A stretch of 64,000 nt of DNA. Source: Scandinavium vulneris_A. Lineage in GTDB: Bacteria; Pseudomonadota; Gammaproteobacteria; Enterobacterales; Enterobacteriaceae. How positions within the stretch are numbered: position 1 is the first letter of the stretch; every line of letters begins with the position of its first letter. The DNA lies in contig JBKGRZ010000011.1 in the NCBI GenBank assembly GCA_046518185.1, positions 22,745 to 86,744 of the forward strand, written 5' to 3'. The translations under genes were made by a program, and so were the position numbers. Below are positions 9,383 to 17,256 of the stretch, piece by piece. The notes beneath the pieces are model-generated. The model was not told the origin of the DNA. It searched no databases and saw only the letters and a program-made list of their open reading frames with translations.

Positions 9383-10132
9383 ATGAAACAGATGACGGAT
9401 TCAACAGCAGCCCCGCTTTATACCGTGCGCGGTCTGCAGCTTATCGGTTGGCGCGACATGCAGCATGCGCTGGATTACCTGTACGCCGAGGGGCAGATGC
9501 GGCAGGGCACGCTGGTGGCGATCAACGCCGAGAAAGTGCTCACGGCGGAAGATAACGCCGAGGTACGTACGTTGATTGATGCGGCTGAGTTTAAGTATGC
9601 CGACGGTATCAGCGTGGTACGATCGATTCGCAAGAAATACCCGACGGCTAACGTTTCGCGCGTGGCGGGGGCGGACTTGTGGGAAGCCTTGATGGCGCGG
9701 GCGGGTGCGGAAGGTACGCCGGTGTTTCTGGTTGGCGGTAAGCCTGAGGTGTTAGCCCAAACAGAGGCCCGGCTGCGCGAACGCTGGAACGTGAATATCG
9801 TGGGCAGTCAGGACGGTTATTTCAACGCTGAAGAACGGCAGGCGCTGTTTGAACGCATCCATGCCAGCGGGGCGAAAATTGTCACCGTGGCTATGGGCTC
9901 GCCAAAACAGGAAATCTTCATGCGCGACTGCCGTCAGGTGCATCCTGACGCCCTGTTCATGGGCGTGGGCGGCACCTATGACGTTTTCACCGGTCACGTT
10001 AAGCGTGCGCCAAAGCTGTGGCAAAAATTGGGGCTGGAATGGCTCTATCGTCTGCTGTCGCAGCCGAGTCGCCTCACTCGTCAACTGCGCCTGCTGCGCT
10101 ATCTCCGCTGGCATTACACCGGTAATCTCTGA
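9383..10132 (+). CDS. wecG: UDP-ManNAcA transferase (ECA)
   Basis: WecG transfers ManNAcA to Und-PP-GlcNAc, forming ECA lipid II. It belongs to the WecG/TagA/CpsF glycosyltransferase family (GT26). Visible motifs are INAEKVLTAEDN, the YADGISVVRSIRK segment, VAMGSPKQEIF and MGVGGTYDVFTGHVKRAP. The product has 249 residues from ATG 9383. An alternative ATG at 9392 gives 246 residues, the E. coli length, and the start cannot be decided because both ribosome-binding sites are weak. It is the last gene of the ECA cluster. Confidence 0.96.
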   Translation: MKQMTDSTAAPLYTVRGLQLIGWRDMQHALDYLYAEGQMRQGTLVAINAEKVLTAEDNAEVRTLIDAAEFKYADGISVVRSIRKKYPTANVSRVAGADLWEALMARAGAEGTPVFLVGGKPEVLAQTEARLRERWNVNIVGSQDGYFNAEERQALFERIHASGAKIVTVAMGSPKQEIFMRDCRQVHPDALFMGVGGTYDVFTGHVKRAPKLWQKLGLEWLYRLLSQPSRLTRQLRLLRYLRWHYTGNL

Positions 10133-10148
10133 CATCCGCTTCTGCAAT

Positions 10149-10181
10149 GAAAGTATTGCCCAGGAATTGTGCAATACTTTC
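10149..10181 (+). other. Perfect 11-bp inverted repeat after wecG
   Basis: GAAAGTATTGC and GCAATACTTTC form a perfect 11-bp stem with an 11-base loop, 16 bases after the wecG stop. No T-run follows, so it is not a classical intrinsic terminator. It may be an mRNA 3' stabiliser, a Rho-assisted end of the ECA transcript, or an operator for yifK. The structure is seen directly; the role is inference. Confidence 0.6.
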
Positions 10182-10299
10182 GCATAACTAATACTTTGTT
10201 TGCCATTTCACCCAATTTATTTAACCATTCGCCCCTTCAAAATTCCGCTCATTACAATAACCGGCATCGACCGGAACGTTGCAAACACATAGAGGATCT

Positions 10300-11685
10300 A
10301 TGGCTGAGAAACAACCGGCGCTTCAGCGAGGGCTGGAAGCACGACACATCGAATTGATCGCCCTCGGCGGTACCATCGGGGTTGGCCTGTTTATGGGCTC
10401 GGCGAGTACCCTGAAATGGGCCGGGCCGTCGGTATTGCTGGCGTATATCATCGCTGGCCTGTTCGTGTTCTTCATCATGCGTTCGATGGGCGAAATGCTG
10501 TTCCTCGAACCGGTGACCGGCTCGTTTGCAGTGTATGCCCATCGTTACATGAGCCCATTCTTTGGCTATCTCACCGCCTGGTCTTACTGGTTTATGTGGA
10601 TAGCGGTGGGGATTTCCGAAATAACCGCCATCGGGGTCTACACGCAGTTTTGGTTCCCGGATATGGCGCAATGGATACCCGCGCTTATTGCCGTTGGGCT
10701 GGTCGGGCTGGCGAACCTGGCGGCGGTGCGCCTGTACGGCGAGCTGGAATTCTGGTTCGCGATGATTAAGGTCACTACCATTATCGTGATGATTGTCGTC
10801 GGGGTGGGGGTCATCTTCTTTGGCTTCGGCAACGGCGGTCAGGCGATCGGCTTTGGCAACTTGACCGAACATGGCGGGTTCTTTGCCGGGGGCTGGAAGG
10901 GCTTCCTGACGGCGCTGTGTATCGTGGTGGCGTCCTATCAGGGCGTGGAGCTTATTGGCATCACCGCCGGTGAGGCGAAAAATCCGCAGGTCACGCTGCG
11001 TAGCGCGGTGGGCAAAGTTCTGTGGCGGATCCTGATTTTCTACGTAGGGGCGATTTTTGTCATCGTCACTATCTTCCCGTGGAATGAAATTGGCAGTAAT
11101 GGCAGCCCGTTTGTGCTCACCTTTGCCAAAATCGGCATCACTGCTGCGGCCGGTATCATCAACTTCGTGGTGCTGACGGCGGCGCTGTCTGGCTGTAACA
11201 GCGGAATGTACAGCTGTGGACGGATGCTGTACGCGCTGGCGAAAAATCGTCAGTTGCCGTCGGCGATTGCCAAAGTGTCGCGCAACGGCGTACCGGTGGT
11301 GGGCGTGGCGGTGTCGATTGCCGTGCTGTTGGTTGGCTCTTGTCTGAACTACCTCATCCCTAATCCGCAGCGAGTGTTTGTCTATGTCTACAGCGCCAGC
11401 GTGTTGCCAGGCATGGTTCCGTGGTTTGTTATCCTGATAAGCCAGCTGCGTTTTCGCGAGGCGCACAAGCAGGCGATGGTTAAGCATCCCTTCCGCTCGG
11501 TGCTGTTCCCGTGGACCAACTATTTGACGATGGCGTTCCTGATTTGTGTATTAATCGGGATGGGCTTCAACGAAGACACGCGGATGTCGCTGTTTGTCGG
11601 CATCATCTTCCTGGCGGTAGTGACGATGCTGTACAAGGTTTTACGTCTTGGAAACGTGCCGGAAGCATCTAATTCGCAGGAATAA
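10300..11685 (+). CDS. yifK: Amino-acid permease YifK/ThrP (threonine/serine)
   Basis: YifK is an inner-membrane amino acid-polyamine-organocation (APC) family permease. The E. coli orthologue (also called ThrP) is reported to import threonine and serine and is under Lrp and GcvB control. The 461-residue product has about 12 membrane segments; the first contains the LGGTIGVGLFMGSA substrate-binding motif, and ITAGEAKNP lies in the centre. ATG 10300 follows AGAGGA with good spacing; an upstream ATG at 10279 lacks a ribosome-binding site. The 167-base gap from wecG suggests its own promoter. The tRNA promoter follows 52 bases downstream. Confidence 0.95.
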   Translation: MAEKQPALQRGLEARHIELIALGGTIGVGLFMGSASTLKWAGPSVLLAYIIAGLFVFFIMRSMGEMLFLEPVTGSFAVYAHRYMSPFFGYLTAWSYWFMWIAVGISEITAIGVYTQFWFPDMAQWIPALIAVGLVGLANLAAVRLYGELEFWFAMIKVTTIIVMIVVGVGVIFFGFGNGGQAIGFGNLTEHGGFFAGGWKGFLTALCIVVASYQGVELIGITAGEAKNPQVTLRSAVGKVLWRILIFYVGAIFVIVTIFPWNEIGSNGSPFVLTFAKIGITAAAGIINFVVLTAALSGCNSGMYSCGRMLYALAKNRQLPSAIAKVSRNGVPVVGVAVSIAVLLVGSCLNYLIPNPQRVFVYVYSASVLPGMVPWFVILISQLRFREAHKQAMVKHPFRSVLFPWTNYLTMAFLICVLIGMGFNEDTRMSLFVGIIFLAVVTMLYKVLRLGNVPEASNSQE

Positions 11686-11737
11686 TCGTCAAAACGTGCA
11701 AAGCATAACCAAACGGAAAATTAATTTAAAAAGGGAC

Positions 11738-11766
11738 TAGACAGCCCTGCGTGAAGCCCGTATTAT
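11738..11766 (+). promoter_or_regulatory. Sigma-70 promoter of the argX-hisR-leuT-proM tRNA operon
   Basis: A -35 TAGACA (11738-11743) and a -10 TATTAT (11761-11766) are separated by 17 bases. They are followed by a GC-rich discriminator (CCGACCCCGC), the hallmark of stringently controlled stable-RNA promoters. The first tRNA begins 21 bases after the -10 element. Confidence 0.8.
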
Positions 11767-11787
11767 CCGACCCCGCAACGGCGCTAA

Positions 11788-11864
<77 letters not shown>

Positions 11865-11928
11865 TTAAACCCGGTGCTGGAGCTGCGGTGGTCTGTGATA
11901 ACACAGGGCCGCGTGAAAGAATATCAGT

Positions 11929-12005
11929 GGTGGCTATAGCTCAGTTGGTAGAGCCCTGGATTGTGATTCCAGTTGTCGTGGGTTCGAATCCCATTAGCCA
12001 CCCCA
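11929..12005 (+). tRNA. hisR: tRNA-His (anticodon GTG)
   Basis: This 77-base tRNA carries the extra 5' G (G-1) characteristic of tRNA-His and starts GGTGGCTATAGCTC. The anticodon loop ATTGTGATT gives GTG, and the encoded CCA end is present. It lies 64 bases after the Arg tRNA in the same transcript. Confidence 0.97.
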
Positions 12006-12028
12006 TTAATTTTGAGTTAAGTGGCAAT

Positions 12029-12115
12029 GCGAAGGTGGCGGAATTGGTAGACGCGCTAGCTTCAGGTGTTAGTGTTCGTAAGGACGTGGGGGTTCAAGTC
12101 CCCCCCCTCGCACCA
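12029..12115 (+). tRNA. leuT: tRNA-Leu (anticodon CAG)
   Basis: This is an 87-base class II tRNA starting GCGAAGGTGGCGG, with anticodon loop TTCAGGT (CAG) and a long variable arm (TGTTCGTAAGGACG). The encoded CCA end is present. The variable-arm loop sequence is TTCGTAA, slightly different from the K-12 copy as I recall it, but the stem is preserved. Confidence 0.97.
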
Positions 12116-12164
12116 CAACTTAAAGTTAAAAAGAATTGAACTAAAAATTCAAAAAGCAGTACAT

Positions 12165-12241
12165 CGGCGAGTAGCGCAGCTTGGTAGCGCAACTGGTTTG
12201 GGACCAGTGGGTCGGAGGTTCGAATCCTCTCTCGCCGACCA
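12165..12241 (+). tRNA. proM: tRNA-Pro (anticodon TGG)
   Basis: This is a 77-base tRNA starting CGGCGAGTAGCGCAG, with anticodon loop TTTGGGA (TGG) and an encoded CCA end. It is the last gene of the tRNA operon and is followed within seven bases by an intrinsic terminator. Confidence 0.97.
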
Positions 12242-12247
12242 ATTTTG

Positions 12248-12272
12248 AACCCCGCTTCGGCGGGGTTTTTTC
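12248..12272 (+). terminator. Intrinsic terminator of the tRNA operon
   Basis: The stem CCCCGC/GCGGGG with a TTCG tetraloop is followed by six T residues, directly downstream of the Pro tRNA. Confidence 0.92.
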
Positions 12273-12498
12273 TATTCTGAATTCGGCAAAACCTACTGCC
12301 AAAATAATTATCCCTACCTCTTTCATTCTCAATGACAAATATGTCTCCAGATGGCGACATTTAATTTCATGATTTCACGCTAAATCCTGTTTATACATCC
12401 CAGCGTCTCCATTCAGCGACATCTCATTAATTCCTAAAAGGCCAACTCCCTGATATTCAGGGGTGCAAGTGTAGCCAAACGTGTGTAATAATATGTCT

Positions 12499-12717
12499 GT
12501 AGATGCTCATTCCATCTCTTATGTTCGCCTTTATACCCTCGGGTATGGCCTCATAAACCCAGGAATGACGCAGAGCCGTTTACGGTGCTTATCGTCCACC
12601 GACAGATGTCGCTTCGGCCTCATCAAACACCATGGACATAACGTTGAGTGAAGCACCCATTGTTGTCAATCAGACCTGTTTTAACGCCTGCCCTGTTTTC
12701 AGAGCAGGCGTTTTTTT
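12499..12717 (+). ncRNA. glmZ: Small regulatory RNA GlmZ
   Basis: GlmZ is the Hfq-dependent sRNA that activates glmS translation (glucosamine-6-phosphate synthase) and is cleaved by RNase E with the adaptor RapZ; the decoy sRNA GlmY protects it. The 5' end GTAGATGCTCATTCC, the blocks GAATGACGCAGAGCCG and CAGATGTCGCTT, and the segment AACGTTGAGTGAAGCACCC match E. coli GlmZ as I recall it. The 3' end is a Rho-independent terminator (CGCCTGC/GCAGGCG plus seven Ts, 12693-12717). A -10-like TAATAA lies at 12486-12491. The locus upstream of hemY is the same as in E. coli. An internal hairpin around ATACCCTCGGGTAT looks longer than in K-12. The remaining intergenic DNA (12273-12498) shows nothing else I recognise. 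Confidence 0.93.
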
Positions 12718-12723
12718 ATGGGT

Positions 12724-13926
12724 TTAATTCCGGTAGCGGAATAAAACGATGCCGACCAGTAATAATGCGAAAAATGAAACGCACCACAATGTGTGAGCCG
12801 CACTTATTTGCTCAGTGAGTATGACGGTCACAGACGTTGCGAGCGTTGCGCTGAGCGTTTGCCATCGCCACGCTTTCGCACTGGCGCTGGAAACATCATC
12901 TTCAGTGAACTGATGCAGTACGCTGAACGTCCCTAAAGCAAACACCACGTTTGACGCCAGATGGGCAATGAAAATTGCCGCCAGCACTGCGGTGAAAGCC
13001 GTCATGATGGGCATCAGGATGTAGGCCAACAGAAATAACCCCAAACAGCCCAGCAACAGGTGATTTCGCTGCACATAATTCGGCATCTTCTGGCTATTGA
13101 GCAGCATTGGCCCGCAAAGTTGTCCCAGACTACGGCTAAACAACAGCGGTAACGCCAGCCCGGCAGGATTCTCTGGCTGCATCTGCTGCGCCAGCGCGGG
13201 TAACAGTGCCATGGCTGGCGCACCGACTGCCGCCAACGAAGGTAATAAGAGCAGGCTTCGCTTCTGCTGGATGCTGAGATTTCGCCAGCGCAGCGGCGTT
13301 CCGGTCAGGAAGACTTTCTCTTCGGCGCGGATAGCAATGCGCTGTAAGGCCAGCCAAAGCAGCCCGCAAGCCGCCATAAAACTCACGGCATCAATCAACA
13401 GTAACGCCTCCGGGCTGACGCGTTCAAACAACAGCACGCCAAGCCCTGTACCGAATAAGACCTGTGAGGCAAAAATCATGTTTTCCATCGCGGTGGCCGC
13501 CGGAAGCTCATCTTCGCGTAATCCACGCTTAAACGTCAGTGCCAGCGCGGGCCAGGAAATGCCTCCCAGCAAAGATTCAACGGACTGCACTGCCAGCAAC
13601 AGTGGCAGGCTATGGAGCCGCAATCCTATTAGGGGTAAGACCAGCGCCAACAGGCCAAGCAGTTCGCACAGGATGAGCACGCGCAGGGGAGGGTAGGTGC
13701 GACAAAGTTTTTCGCCGAGCAGACTGCCAATAAAAGCGGGCACCGTGGCCAGCAGCCAGGCGAGGGTTAATGTCGTCGGCGTAGCGTGCCAGCGTAACAG
13801 CTGACCAAACACCACCACCTGCGTCAGACCATTACCTAGCGACGAGAGAATAAAAGCGAATGCCAACAGGCGAAGCCAGACGTGGCCTCGCAGTGCGCGT
13901 AGCAGCGCAAACAGCAGAGAATTCAT
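12724..13926 (-). CDS. Major facilitator superfamily transporter, substrate unknown
   Basis: This is a 400-residue, strongly hydrophobic protein with about 11-12 predicted membrane segments, resembling single-component MFS exporters. The GSLLGEKLCRTYPPLR loop after the second or third helix is in the place of the MFS loop 2-3 motif. No residue pattern lets me name a substrate. I start at the internal ATG 13926 (MNSLLFALLRALRG), which has GGAG about ten bases upstream; an upstream ATG at 13989 adds a 21-residue tail without a good ribosome-binding site. It occupies the glmZ-hemY gap, where K-12 has no such gene (aslBA lie on the other side of glmZ), so it is a lineage-specific insertion or loss. 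It ends six bases from the glmZ terminator. Confidence 0.85.
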   Translation of the reverse strand: MNSLLFALLRALRGHVWLRLLAFAFILSSLGNGLTQVVVFGQLLRWHATPTTLTLAWLLATVPAFIGSLLGEKLCRTYPPLRVLILCELLGLLALVLPLIGLRLHSLPLLLAVQSVESLLGGISWPALALTFKRGLREDELPAATAMENMIFASQVLFGTGLGVLLFERVSPEALLLIDAVSFMAACGLLWLALQRIAIRAEEKVFLTGTPLRWRNLSIQQKRSLLLLPSLAAVGAPAMALLPALAQQMQPENPAGLALPLLFSRSLGQLCGPMLLNSQKMPNYVQRNHLLLGCLGLFLLAYILMPIMTAFTAVLAAIFIAHLASNVVFALGTFSVLHQFTEDDVSSASAKAWRWQTLSATLATSVTVILTEQISAAHTLWCVSFFALLLVGIVLFRYRN

Positions 13927-14066
13927 GTGAGACGATCTCCAGCAATACGTTATCCACGCCAGAAAGCGCGTGAGTGAAAAACGGTGCATGCTGAAAAATC
14001 GTTACATTGGGAAGCTCGTTGAAAGGGCTCAGAGTCAGAAATGTAGCATGAGGCTGAAGACAAAAG

Positions 14067-14088
14067 AAAGGGGCCAAAAGGCCCCTTT
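14067..14088 (-). terminator. Intrinsic terminator downstream of hemY
   Basis: The stem AAAGGGGCC/GGCCCCTTT has a four-base loop. On the minus strand it is followed by TTTCTTTTG. It lies 17 bases beyond the hemY stop and ends the hemCDXY transcript. Confidence 0.85.
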
Positions 14089-14104
14089 ACTCACACATTA
14101 CTAC

Positions 14105-15301
14105 TCAGGAAGGTGGGTTATTCTGAAGCGTCAGTAACAGTCCGTCACGGCGCATGGTGGCCGCTTCTTCCGGCTGATGTAGCCTGTCGAGTGCATCTGC
14201 CAGCCAGGCGTAGTCAAACGCATCAGGGCGCTGTTTCAGCGCCGCTCGGAAGGCAATGGTCGCCTCCTGCCATTCGCCGTGCTTCATCAGTGACTGACCC
14301 AGCGTACTCCACAGCAGCGGACGGTCACCCACGCTTTTGATCTGCTGGCGCAACACTTTTTCCAGCTGCTCCGGATTCGTGGTTTTCAGACGCGGAACCG
14401 GAAGCAGCAGACGGTCGTCGTACTGGCGTTTCAGGCCATCGATAATGATCTGCTGGGCCATGTCATGATCGTCACACTCGATAAGGTGATCGGCCATGGC
14501 CACCTGCAGCGCCACGCGCTGACGGGTTTTACGACTCTGATTTTTCCACCATTCGCGCAGGCCATCACTGCCCTGATCGGCGCGCGCCTGATCCATCAGA
14601 CCAATCCACGCCTGCTGTTCCAGGGCATCACGGTGGGCTTCATCGCCGACGTTGGCTTTCGCCATCGACGGAATGATATCGAGCAGTGAACTCCAGGCCC
14701 CGGTACGGATATAAGCTTGTTCAGCCAGACGCAGCACTTCAGGATGACGTGGTGCGATTTCAAGCAGTCTGTCTACGCCATGACGGGCGGCGTGGTCTTC
14801 ATGACGCGCGAGCTGGATACGCACCCGGGTGATTTCCACCGGGATCAGATCGTTACCGGCGCTTTCCGCGGCACGTTCCAGATGCTGATTCGCGCGCATT
14901 TCGTCCCCGCGCTGCTGCGCTGCTTCCGCCGCGAGCAGATAATTCACCACCGGCTGTTCAGCATGATCGGCATTTTTCGCCATCAGCTTCTCAACCTGCT
15001 GGTAGTCGCCTTCCGCCAGTTTCAGCAGCGCCTGTTCGGTCTGCTTGCGGGCGCGACGGCGTTTACGGCCAACAAACCAGCCCCGGGTATGTGCCCCGGT
15101 GCGGAAGATACGGCGCAGCAGCCATTCGATGGCGAACAACACCACCATGGTCAGGATCATAATGATCACCAGACCGGTGACGCTGGTTTCGATGTTGTAG
15201 GTGTCGGTCTGGATCAGGACGTAGCCCTGATGACCCGCGATGATAGGTCCAACCACGATCCCGGCGATCAGCAATGCAAAGAGCAATAATACTTTAAGCA
15301 T
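14105..15301 (-). CDS. hemY: HemY, TPR inner-membrane protein of the hem operon
   Basis: HemY is an inner-membrane protein of uncertain biochemical role linked to haem/porphyrin metabolism; it is not the Bacillus protoporphyrinogen oxidase of the same name. It has 398 residues, equal to E. coli. Two hydrophobic helices at about residues 3-22 and 43-62 anchor a cytoplasmic TPR-like region (repeated Ala/Leu-rich helical hairpins, for example NYLLAAEAAQQRGDEMRANQHLERAAESA). It is the last gene of hemCDXY, two bases after hemX, and is followed by a terminator. Confidence 0.96.
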   Translation of the reverse strand: MLKVLLLFALLIAGIVVGPIIAGHQGYVLIQTDTYNIETSVTGLVIIMILTMVVLFAIEWLLRRIFRTGAHTRGWFVGRKRRRARKQTEQALLKLAEGDYQQVEKLMAKNADHAEQPVVNYLLAAEAAQQRGDEMRANQHLERAAESAGNDLIPVEITRVRIQLARHEDHAARHGVDRLLEIAPRHPEVLRLAEQAYIRTGAWSSLLDIIPSMAKANVGDEAHRDALEQQAWIGLMDQARADQGSDGLREWWKNQSRKTRQRVALQVAMADHLIECDDHDMAQQIIIDGLKRQYDDRLLLPVPRLKTTNPEQLEKVLRQQIKSVGDRPLLWSTLGQSLMKHGEWQEATIAFRAALKQRPDAFDYAWLADALDRLHQPEEAATMRRDGLLLTLQNNPPS

Positions 15302-15303
15302 GA

Positions 15304-16494
15304 TTATTCTCCCTGCGGTGCAGCGGCGGCAGGCGCGGCATCAGTCTGCGGCGTCGCGCTCGGCGTAACCGACGGCTGTGACAGCAGATTACGCACGCGG
15401 GTCTGCATCAGTTTTTCCAGAATCGGCTGGCTTTGCAGCGTTTCCGGCACGTCCATATTGATGTTCTGCTGACTCAGTGAATCCAGTTCGTCCAGGAAGG
15501 CTTTGGTGGTGGCATCGTCGGTATCGTAGTAAGCCCGTACCCAGGTGGACACGTTATCCAGTGCCTGCTTATAGGTTTGTTCCTGATGGCGAGGCACGGC
15601 CTGCGCGGCAACCAGCAGACGGGAGCGGATATTCTCACGCAGATAGACGTCCTGATTCGGCGCTAACAGTGGAACCGCGGTTTCGTCACGGCGACGAATG
15701 GTGATAAAGCTGTCCATAAAACTCTGCCAGCTCTTTTGCAGATTGACGCGCCATTCACCGAGGGAGCTTGAAAGCTCGCTGCTGTCTTCGTCCATCGGGG
15801 AATCGTCGTCGGTATTGTCGGCCAGACGCAGGTTATCAATCTGATTCGACAGCTGATTCACCTTCAGAATAATTCCGTCGTAATCGACCTGGGTTACGGC
15901 AGACAGGCTGGCAATATCGTCAGTAATGGCCCGACGTGCGGTGATCAGACTTGGGTCATTCATGTCAGCCAGGCTTGCATCGGCGCTTTTCAGCAGTGCC
16001 GCTGCGCTGGTGACGTCCTGATCGCTCCACAGCTTACGACCCGCCAGTTTGACGAGGAAATCGGCCTGCGCCAGTTGCCAGGTTTTGGCATCGCTGCCGG
16101 AAATGGTGGCCACTTTCTGCTGCAATTCATCGAGCTGCTTGTGCAGCGCGTCCTGCTGCTGTTTCGCGACAGTCAGCTGCTCGGCCTGCTGCTTAATCAC
16201 GCCTTCCAGTTCGGTTTTCTGCGATTCCTGCGCTTTTTGCAGGGCGGTCACTTGATTCACCAGCGCATCGCTGGCGGAGGTCTGATTCGCACCTTGCTGT
16301 TTCACCAGGCTGTACAGGCCAATGCCTGCGGCCAGGGCGATGGCAATCGCCACCACGCTGAGCGCCAAAGGGGCTTTATTGCTGCTCTTTTTCTTCTCAG
16401 CGTTTTTCGTTTCAACATTCTCCGGCTGTGGCGTCACTTCCACGGCCTCCCTGGTCTCTTCAACCACGGCGGAGTTCTCTTTTTGTTCCGTCAT
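15304..16494 (-). CDS. hemX: HemX, membrane-anchored coiled-coil protein of the hem operon
   Basis: The product of 396 residues has a short Glu-rich cytoplasmic N terminus, one transmembrane helix (about residues 43-65, LALSVVAIAIALAAGIGLY), then a long Gln-rich coiled coil and a globular periplasmic domain. It was once annotated as uroporphyrinogen III methyltransferase, but no SAM-binding motif is visible and that activity is not supported. ATG 16494 (MTEQKENSAVVEE) has GGAAG upstream; an ATG at 16506 would place that ribosome-binding site inside the gene. The C terminus ends in Ala/Pro-rich low complexity. Co-transcribed with hemC and hemD. Confidence 0.95.
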   Translation of the reverse strand: MTEQKENSAVVEETREAVEVTPQPENVETKNAEKKKSSNKAPLALSVVAIAIALAAGIGLYSLVKQQGANQTSASDALVNQVTALQKAQESQKTELEGVIKQQAEQLTVAKQQQDALHKQLDELQQKVATISGSDAKTWQLAQADFLVKLAGRKLWSDQDVTSAAALLKSADASLADMNDPSLITARRAITDDIASLSAVTQVDYDGIILKVNQLSNQIDNLRLADNTDDDSPMDEDSSELSSSLGEWRVNLQKSWQSFMDSFITIRRRDETAVPLLAPNQDVYLRENIRSRLLVAAQAVPRHQEQTYKQALDNVSTWVRAYYDTDDATTKAFLDELDSLSQQNINMDVPETLQSQPILEKLMQTRVRNLLSQPSVTPSATPQTDAAPAAAAPQGE

Positions 16495-16515
16495 TATGGC
16501 TTCCAATGTTGAGAG

Positions 16516-17256
16516 TTATTGTAAAGCACGCAGCAGCGCGTCGTTGTCGGCGCCATCGGCCACCCTGATATTCTGCCAGCCCAGTTCCCGGGCCAGTTCT
16601 GCAAGACGCTCACTCACCACAAGCACCTCGCAGTGTAACAACCAACGCTCGCGATACCATTGCGGGATCAGCGACCAAAGCTGTTTTAACATTTCGCCGC
16701 TGGTGATGACCAGACGAGTCACGCCGCGTGATTCCCAGCGCAGGGCTTCTTCAGCGCCGTCATAGTGGCGATTAGTGCGTTGATAACATTCGCAAAAAGT
16801 CACACTGGCACCGCGTTCCTGCAAGGTTTCGCCGAGCAGTTCCCGCCCGCCGTTGCCGCGTAAAATCAGCGCTTTCTTGCCGGCAACGTTTTGTAATTCA
16901 GGTAATTGTAGCAACACTTCGCTGATTTCCCGATCGAGCGGATAACGAACGTCAATACTGCTGACTTTATGCAGAGCCAGGCCGGTGGTGCGCCCGATGG
17001 CAAAATAGCGCGGCGCGTCTGGCCACGGTTGCCCGTGTTGTTGCAGCTGCGCGTGGGCAAATTCGACGGCATGTTGCGAAAGCGCGAACAGGAGGCTGCC
17101 TTCGCCCAGCGCGGTCAGATACCCCGGAAGTTGGGCGAGTTCACGGCCGGGAGTAAATTCGATTAACGGAAAGCTCCAGGCCTCTCGCCCCAGCGCGCGC
17201 AGGCGGCTGACAAGTTCTTCCCCTTGGGGAGACGGGCGAGTGACCAGAATGCTCAT
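16516..17256 (-). CDS. hemD: Uroporphyrinogen-III synthase
   Basis: HemD cyclises hydroxymethylbilane with inversion of ring D to uroporphyrinogen III, the branch point to haem, sirohaem and cobalamin. The product has 246 residues, the E. coli length. The sequence starts MSILVTRPSPQGEELVSRL and shows the two-lobed HemD pattern, with LITSGEMLKQLWSLIP-like segments in the second half. The start overlaps the hemC stop by four bases, giving coupling of the consecutive pathway enzymes. Confidence 0.96.
   Translation of the reverse strand: MSILVTRPSPQGEELVSRLRALGREAWSFPLIEFTPGRELAQLPGYLTALGEGSLLFALSQHAVEFAHAQLQQHGQPWPDAPRYFAIGRTTGLALHKVSSIDVRYPLDREISEVLLQLPELQNVAGKKALILRGNGGRELLGETLQERGASVTFCECYQRTNRHYDGAEEALRWESRGVTRLVITSGEMLKQLWSLIPQWYRERWLLHCEVLVVSERLAELARELGWQNIRVADGADNDALLRALQ

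Noticed and set aside
1..10132. The wec cluster as a variable O-antigen locus
   Set aside because: Every gene matches the conserved ECA pathway in order and length; no O-antigen-specific genes or atypical base composition were seen.
10252..11487. A 411-codon minus-strand open frame inside yifK
   Set aside because: It is complementary to a membrane-permease gene and its product is a His/Arg/Gln-rich low-quality sequence typical of antisense frames of GC-rich hydrophobic genes.
11888..12372. Short open frames running through the tRNA genes
   Set aside because: They translate tRNA sequence and the terminator; the region is fully explained by four tRNA genes.
12462..12475. GG-N10-GC as a sigma-54 promoter for glmZ
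   Set aside because: The implied start would lie about 12 bases upstream of the GlmZ 5' end, and the TTGC part is replaced by TAGC.
16116..16270. Repetitive Gln-rich sequence in hemX as a tandem repeat
   Set aside because: It is the coiled-coil region normal for HemX and shows no exact tandem unit at DNA level.
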